From Bryobacteraceae bacterium (GTDB lineage Bacteria; Acidobacteriota; Terriglobia; Bryobacterales; Bryobacteraceae), in contig JASHWA010000454.1 of assembly GCA_030044325.1 (NCBI GenBank), positions 1-9,001 of the forward strand: a stretch of 9,001 nt of DNA. The letters run 5' to 3'. A program made the translations under genes and the position numbers. Positions within the stretch are counted from its first letter, which is position 1. Every line of letters starts with the position of its first letter. The notes beneath the pieces were generated by a model. That model saw nothing but the letters and a program-made list of their open reading frames with translations. It made no database searches and had not been told where the DNA came from. This document shows positions 5,979-9,001 of this stretch, piece after piece.

Positions 5979-7250
5979 ATGCAAAAAACGGTTTCGCCGG
6001 CGCGCGCGATCGAGGGCGTGATCACGCTTCCGGGCGACAAGTCGATCTCGCACCGCTACGCCATGCTGGGCGCGATCGCCGAGGGGACGACGGCGATCTC
6101 CAATTACTCGACGGGAGCGGACTGCCAGTCGACGCTGGGCGCGGTCGCCGCGCTCGGCGCCGGGATCGAACGCGCCGACGGCGTCATCAAGATTCACGGC
6201 GGCGAACTGCGCGCGGCGAAGGGCGATATCGACGCGGGCAATTCCGGCTCGACCATCCGCATGCTCTCCGGAATTCTGGCGGCGCAGCGGTTCGATTCGC
6301 GCATCGGCGGGGACGAATCGCTGTCGCGCCGGCCCATGCAGCGCATCCTTACACCCCTTCGCGAGATGGGCGCGTCGATTGAAGCGCGCGAGGGAAAGTT
6401 CCCGCCGCTCACGATCCACGGCCGTGCGCTCGAGGCGATCGATTACACGCTTCCGGTGGCGAGCGCGCAGGTAAAAAGCTGCATTCTGCTGGCCGGACTG
6501 TTCGCCAGGGGCGACACTGTGGTGCGCGAGCCGGTGCGCACGCGCGATCACACGGAGATCGCGCTCAAGGAGTTCGGCGCCGAAATCGAAACCAACGCGC
6601 GGGTGATCACGCTGCAGGGAGGCGCGAAGCTCGAAGGCCGCGAAGTTTTCGTTCCCGGCGATTTGAGCTCGGCCGCGTTTTTTCTGGCTGCGGCGATGCT
6701 GGTACCGGGCGCGAATCTGTTGATTCACGGCGTGGGGCTGAATCCCACGCGCTCGGCTCTGCTCGATTTTCTGGCGGGGATGGGCGCGCAGATCAAGGTG
6801 GTGGACGTGCAGCAGACCTCGGGAGAACTGGTGGGCGATCTGCGCGTTCGCCATTCGAAAATCTCGGGCGGGGTGATTGAAGGCGCGATGAGTGCCGCGC
6901 TGATCGATGAGATTCCGGCGCTCGCCGTGCTGGGCGCGGCTTCGGAAAACGGGCTGACGGTGCGCGACGCGGCGGAGTTGCGGGTGAAGGAGACCGACCG
7001 CATCGCCACGCTCGAAAAGAATTTCCGCCGCATGGGAATCGCGATCGAAACCACGGCCGATGGCTTGCATTTGCCCGGAAAGCAGCAATTTCACGCCGCC
7101 CGAATCGATCCGGAGGGCGATCATCGCATCGCGATGGCGTTTTCGATCGCCGCGCTCGCCGCCGACGGCGAGTGTGTCATTGAGGGCGCGGAAGCTGCCG
7201 ATGTTTCTTTCCCTGAATTTTTTGCTACACTCCATCAGATCGCGGGGTGA
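5979..7250 (+). CDS. aroA: 3-phosphoshikimate 1-carboxyvinyltransferase (EPSP synthase), class II-like
   Basis: Cytosolic enzyme of the shikimate pathway that joins shikimate-3-phosphate and phosphoenolpyruvate to form EPSP on the way to chorismate. The 423-aa length is normal. Visible motifs are LPGDKSISHR 17-26, DAGNSGSTIR 85-94, GDESLSRRPM 111-120, SAQVK 162-166, RDHTE 189-193, NPTR 255-258, LIDEIPAL 308-315 (catalytic Asp region), ELRVKETDR 333-341 (catalytic Glu region) and DHRIAM 381-386. The set GDKS, SAQxK, RxHTE and NxTR is the hallmark of class II enzymes (Bacillus and Agrobacterium CP4 types). The PEP/glyphosate-site loop reads GNSGSTIRML, keeping the Gly that is Ala in CP4. No strong Shine-Dalgarno precedes the ATG. 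The gene is divergent from the secreted-protein gene and is followed after 6 nt by a histidine kinase gene, probably co-transcribed. Confidence 0.96.
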   Translation: MQKTVSPARAIEGVITLPGDKSISHRYAMLGAIAEGTTAISNYSTGADCQSTLGAVAALGAGIERADGVIKIHGGELRAAKGDIDAGNSGSTIRMLSGILAAQRFDSRIGGDESLSRRPMQRILTPLREMGASIEAREGKFPPLTIHGRALEAIDYTLPVASAQVKSCILLAGLFARGDTVVREPVRTRDHTEIALKEFGAEIETNARVITLQGGAKLEGREVFVPGDLSSAAFFLAAAMLVPGANLLIHGVGLNPTRSALLDFLAGMGAQIKVVDVQQTSGELVGDLRVRHSKISGGVIEGAMSAALIDEIPALAVLGAASENGLTVRDAAELRVKETDRIATLEKNFRRMGIAIETTADGLHLPGKQQFHAARIDPEGDHRIAMAFSIAALAADGECVIEGAEAADVSFPEFFATLHQIAG

Positions 7251-7256
7251 TCGGGA

Positions 7257-7907
7257 ATGGGAGAGACGCTGACCGATTTAACGCTGCCGTGCCTGGTGCA
7301 CGATCTCAACAATGTGTTTCAAACACTAGTTGAGGCTGCTGATTTATTGTCCGCCGACCCGCGCTGGGCGCCGCTTTCCGCCGCGATCCTGCGCAGCGTG
7401 GAGCGCGGCAGGAGCGTTACGCAGAGCCTGGAGAACGTGGAAGGAACGCCGGCGCGCTTCGAGACGATTCTGAACAACGCCATCGCGTTTGTGGAGGATT
7501 CGCTGATGGGCGGGCGGGGCCCGCGCATCCGGTTCGACTGCGACATCCGCGGCGAGATCGAGCTGCGCCGCAACTGGGCCTGGGAACGCGTGCTGATCAA
7601 CCTGTTTTCGAACTCCGTTCGGGCGATGCCCGGCGGAGGAACCATCCGCGTGCGCGCCGACCGCGAACCGGAGCAGATCCGCATCGTGGTCGCCGACGAA
7701 GGCCCCGGAATTCCGCTGGAAATTCTGCCCTACGTTTTTGAGCCGCATGTTTCGACGCGCGGGTCGGGCCTGGGACTACATATCGTCAGGAATATCGTCC
7801 GGCAGGATGGAGGCGAGGTCCGCGCCGGTAACCGCGGGGAGGGCCGGGGCGCGGAATTCACCATCAGCGTTCCGGCGACGCTGACCGCCCGTCCGGCATA
7901 TGCTTGA
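7257..7907 (+). CDS. Small soluble histidine kinase lacking a sensor domain
   Basis: Two-component-type kinase of only 216 aa. The phosphoacceptor region LVHDLNNVFQTLVEAADLL (13-31) carries the likely phosphorylated H15 in an HDLNN box. The HATPase_c domain follows, with N-box LINLFSNSVRAM (113-124), G1 box DEGPGIP (147-153), F-box YVFEPHVSTRGS (159-170) and G2 GSGLGLHIV (169-177). All ATP-site landmarks are present, so the kinase core looks intact. No transmembrane segment, PAS, GAF or HAMP domain precedes the His, and no response regulator is adjacent. The protein should be cytosolic and must take its signal by partner binding or act as a phosphotransferase-like accessory. The ATG lies 6 nt after the aroA stop, which implies co-transcription. 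Its partner and function are unknown. Confidence 0.88.
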   Translation: MGETLTDLTLPCLVHDLNNVFQTLVEAADLLSADPRWAPLSAAILRSVERGRSVTQSLENVEGTPARFETILNNAIAFVEDSLMGGRGPRIRFDCDIRGEIELRRNWAWERVLINLFSNSVRAMPGGGTIRVRADREPEQIRIVVADEGPGIPLEILPYVFEPHVSTRGSGLGLHIVRNIVRQDGGEVRAGNRGEGRGAEFTISVPATLTARPAYA

Positions 7908-7954
7908 ATCATTTTGTAATTCAATGCTCGCGAGCGGCGTCTAAAAGGTTGCTG

Positions 7955-7979
7955 AAAAAGGGGACAGACAGCTCTGTCC
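7955..7979 (-). terminator. Intrinsic terminator-like hairpin, left half of the repeat, leftward
   Basis: Read on the minus strand: stem GGACAGA/TCTGTCC with 4-nt loop GCTG, two C residues, then TTTTT (7959-7955). This shape would stop leftward transcription into the kinase gene. It is weaker than its mirror copy because the stem is shorter and is separated from the T-run by two bases. Confidence 0.4.
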
Positions 7980-8017
7980 ACGCCCAGCGCTCCAGGCAGT
8001 TTCAACGGTTTGCGTCT

Positions 8018-8044
8018 GGGGACAGAGTAGTCTGTCCCCTTTTT
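8018..8044 (+). terminator. Intrinsic terminator-like hairpin, right half of the repeat, after the aroA-kinase unit
   Basis: A perfect 9-bp stem GGGGACAGA/TCTGTCCCC with loop GTAG is followed directly by TTTTT (8040-8044), the classic Rho-independent form. It would end transcripts from aroA and the kinase gene. The downstream gene begins only 28 nt later, so it needs read-through, a promoter overlapping the hairpin, or alternative folding of the whole repeat. Confidence 0.55.
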
Positions 8045-8060
8045 CAGCAACCTCCTAAAG

Positions 8061-8065
8061 AGAGG
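8061..8065 (+). promoter_or_regulatory. Ribosome binding site of the LolA-like gene
   Basis: AGAGG, 6 nt before the ATG at 8072. It selects this start over an upstream in-frame extension that would run through the repeat element. Confidence 0.7.
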
Positions 8066-8071
8066 CGACGG

Positions 8072-8923
8072 ATGAAACGTAACATACAAGACAATCGCTC
8101 GACTTCTGTGCTTCGCACGGCCATCACGGCGGCCCTGATTGTAACGCCGGTATGCGCGCAGAACGCGCTGGACATCGTGAAAAAGTCGGTGGAACACGAT
8201 TTCAACAACTTCGACCGGCAAAAGGACTACACCTACCAGGAACGCGAGCAGGATCGCGAGTTCGACGCGAAGGGCGGTGTAACGAAAACCGAAATCGAGA
8301 CCAGCGACATCACCATCCTGGCCGGCCGGCCCTATCGCAAGCTGATCGCCAAGGACGACAAGCCGCTTCCGGAGAAGGAGGCGCGGCGGGAAGAAGAGAA
8401 GATGGATCGCGAGCTGGCGCGGCGCGAAAACATGAGGCCGCAGGAACAGGCGAGCCTGGATAAGAAGCGCGAAGAGAGCCGCAAGTTTCTGCGGGAGGTG
8501 CCGGAGGCGTTCAAATTCACGCTCGCCGGCGAGGAAACGATCAGCGGAAAACAGGCGTGGGTGATCGACGCCGAGCCGAATCCGGATTTTCAGCCGAAAA
8601 CGATGCAGGCGCGGATTCTCACCAGGCTGCGCGGCAAGGTGTGGATCGATGAGGGCGAATATCAGTGGGTGAAGGCGGACATGCAGGTGCTCGACACGAT
8701 TTCGCTGGGGCTGGCGCTGTTCCGCATCGCGCCGGGGGGCACGATTCACTTCGAGCAGAAGCGGGTCAACGATGAAGTCTGGCTGCCGCAGCGTCTAGAG
8801 ATCCGCGCCGACGCACGCCTGGCGTATGTAAAAAAGATCCGCACCGAAATCGACATCAGCTACAAGGACTATCGCAAATTCCAGGCGGACGCGAAGATGG
8901 TTTCGGTGGCGGCGGACAAGTAA
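8072..8923 (+). CDS. Secreted LolA-like protein of unknown function
   Basis: The 283-aa product has a signal peptide (hydrophobic run LRTAITAALIVTPVCA, likely cut VCA|QN near residue 29), so the mature protein should be periplasmic. The mature part has the look of the LolA-like (outer-membrane lipoprotein-sorting protein-like) fold: beta-rich stretches such as GEETISGKQAWVIDAEPNP (153-171), LRGKVWIDEGEYQWVKADMQ (186-205), FRIAPGGTIHFEQKRVNDEV (217-236) and LEIRADARLAYVKKIRTEID (242-261). A strongly charged, probably helical insertion rich in E, K and R spans about 97-143 between strands. The protein lacks a lipobox, so it is not itself a lipoprotein. Its ligand is unknown; LolA-like folds bind acyl chains. 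The start at 8072 is set by AGAGG and the signal peptide. It may be independent of the upstream kinase because a terminator-like repeat separates them. Confidence 0.82.
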   Translation: MKRNIQDNRSTSVLRTAITAALIVTPVCAQNALDIVKKSVEHDFNNFDRQKDYTYQEREQDREFDAKGGVTKTEIETSDITILAGRPYRKLIAKDDKPLPEKEARREEEKMDRELARRENMRPQEQASLDKKREESRKFLREVPEAFKFTLAGEETISGKQAWVIDAEPNPDFQPKTMQARILTRLRGKVWIDEGEYQWVKADMQVLDTISLGLALFRIAPGGTIHFEQKRVNDEVWLPQRLEIRADARLAYVKKIRTEIDISYKDYRKFQADAKMVSVAADK

Positions 8924-9001
8924 CGGCGCGGGTTTCGGCAGCGCGGCGGGCGCCGGTTGCGGCACGGATGCTGCGGCATGGGCGACAATACCTGTTGACG
9001 T
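8924..9001. other. Non-coding right edge
   Basis: 78 bp after the LolA-like stop, very GC-rich, with no clear terminator hairpin plus T-run. TTGACG (8995-9000) could be the -35 box of a promoter continuing beyond the window, but its -10 is not visible. Confidence 0.3.

Larger units (their letters stand above)
7946..8053. repeat. REPIN/MITE-like element with 24-bp perfect inverted ends
   Basis: Positions 7946-7969 (AGGTTGCTG, AAAAA, GGGGACAGAC) are the exact reverse complement of 8030-8053, 60 bp apart. Each end also holds its own hairpin: GGACAGA-CAGC-TCTGTCC (7962-7979) and GGGGACAGA-GTAG-TCTGTCCCC (8018-8039). Two REP-like hairpins in opposite orientation are the layout of REPINs/BIMEs mobilised by RAYT (TnpA_REP) transposases elsewhere. 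No transposase is in the window, so the element would be non-autonomous. CTAAA occurs immediately left (7941-7945) and one base right (8055-8059), like a target duplication. It fills most of the 164-bp gap between the kinase and LolA-like genes. Confidence 0.8.

Noticed and set aside
5964..7235. 423-codon minus-strand open frame opposite aroA
   Set aside because: It mirrors aroA almost exactly and gives an Arg/His-rich product with no domain, so it is a codon-bias shadow.
7904..8071. N-terminal extension of the LolA-like protein by 56 codons from a TTG
   Set aside because: It would translate the REPIN-like repeat and bury the signal peptide. The ATG at 8072 has AGAGG at good spacing and puts the signal peptide at the N terminus.
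8995..9000. TTGACG as a promoter -35 box
   Set aside because: The matching -10 would lie beyond the window, so it cannot be supported.

Overview
The window is a GC-rich bacterial chromosomal segment with seven protein-coding genes, one cut by the left edge, tightly packed and with short intergenic gaps. I saw no rRNA, tRNA, phage, IS transposase or CRISPR array. Gene style (LolA-like and other small secreted proteins of unknown function, GC-rich short palindromic repeats, weak Shine-Dalgarno sites) suggests an Acidobacteriota member of the Solibacter/Bryobacter type. That placement is an inference from memory, not a search result.

Left block (1-1582, minus strand): a HisC-family aminotransferase whose last codons overlap the start of 4-hydroxyphenylpyruvate dioxygenase (hppD, incomplete). 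The two are translationally coupled, which fits a tyrosine/phenylalanine to 4-hydroxyphenylpyruvate to homogentisate route at least as well as histidine synthesis.

Middle block (1719-5092, plus strand): a two-gene ABC transporter operon with a 4-nt ATGA overlap. The ATPase is a three-part protein: an N-terminal MgtE_N-like helical repeat domain, a NitT/TauT-type ATPase core and a C-terminal AAA-associated domain. The permease is two BPD_transp_1 permeases fused in tandem, as in the uncharacterised 'duplicated permease' anion-transporter group. No substrate-binding protein is present here. This fused, possibly metal- or nucleotide-sensing transporter is the most unusual system in the window.

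Right block: a convergent minus-strand gene for a secreted protein of unknown function (5152-5856). It is divergent from a plus-strand pair of aroA (EPSP synthase carrying class II-type motifs) and, 6 nt after it, a small soluble histidine kinase with no sensor domain. A 108-bp REPIN/MITE-like palindrome follows. Each of its halves looks like an outward-pointing intrinsic terminator, and the element is flanked by CTAAA on both sides. It is followed by a secreted LolA-like protein (8072-8923). Two further palindromic repeats sharing a CGACCGG(T/C)TGTCCCAC core sit at 1617-1699 and 5102-5133.

Themes: three of the seven genes touch aromatic metabolism (hisC, hppD, aroA), on two different transcription units. 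Regulation is largely unreadable except for the strong hppD ribosome binding site, the two translational couplings and the terminator-like repeat.
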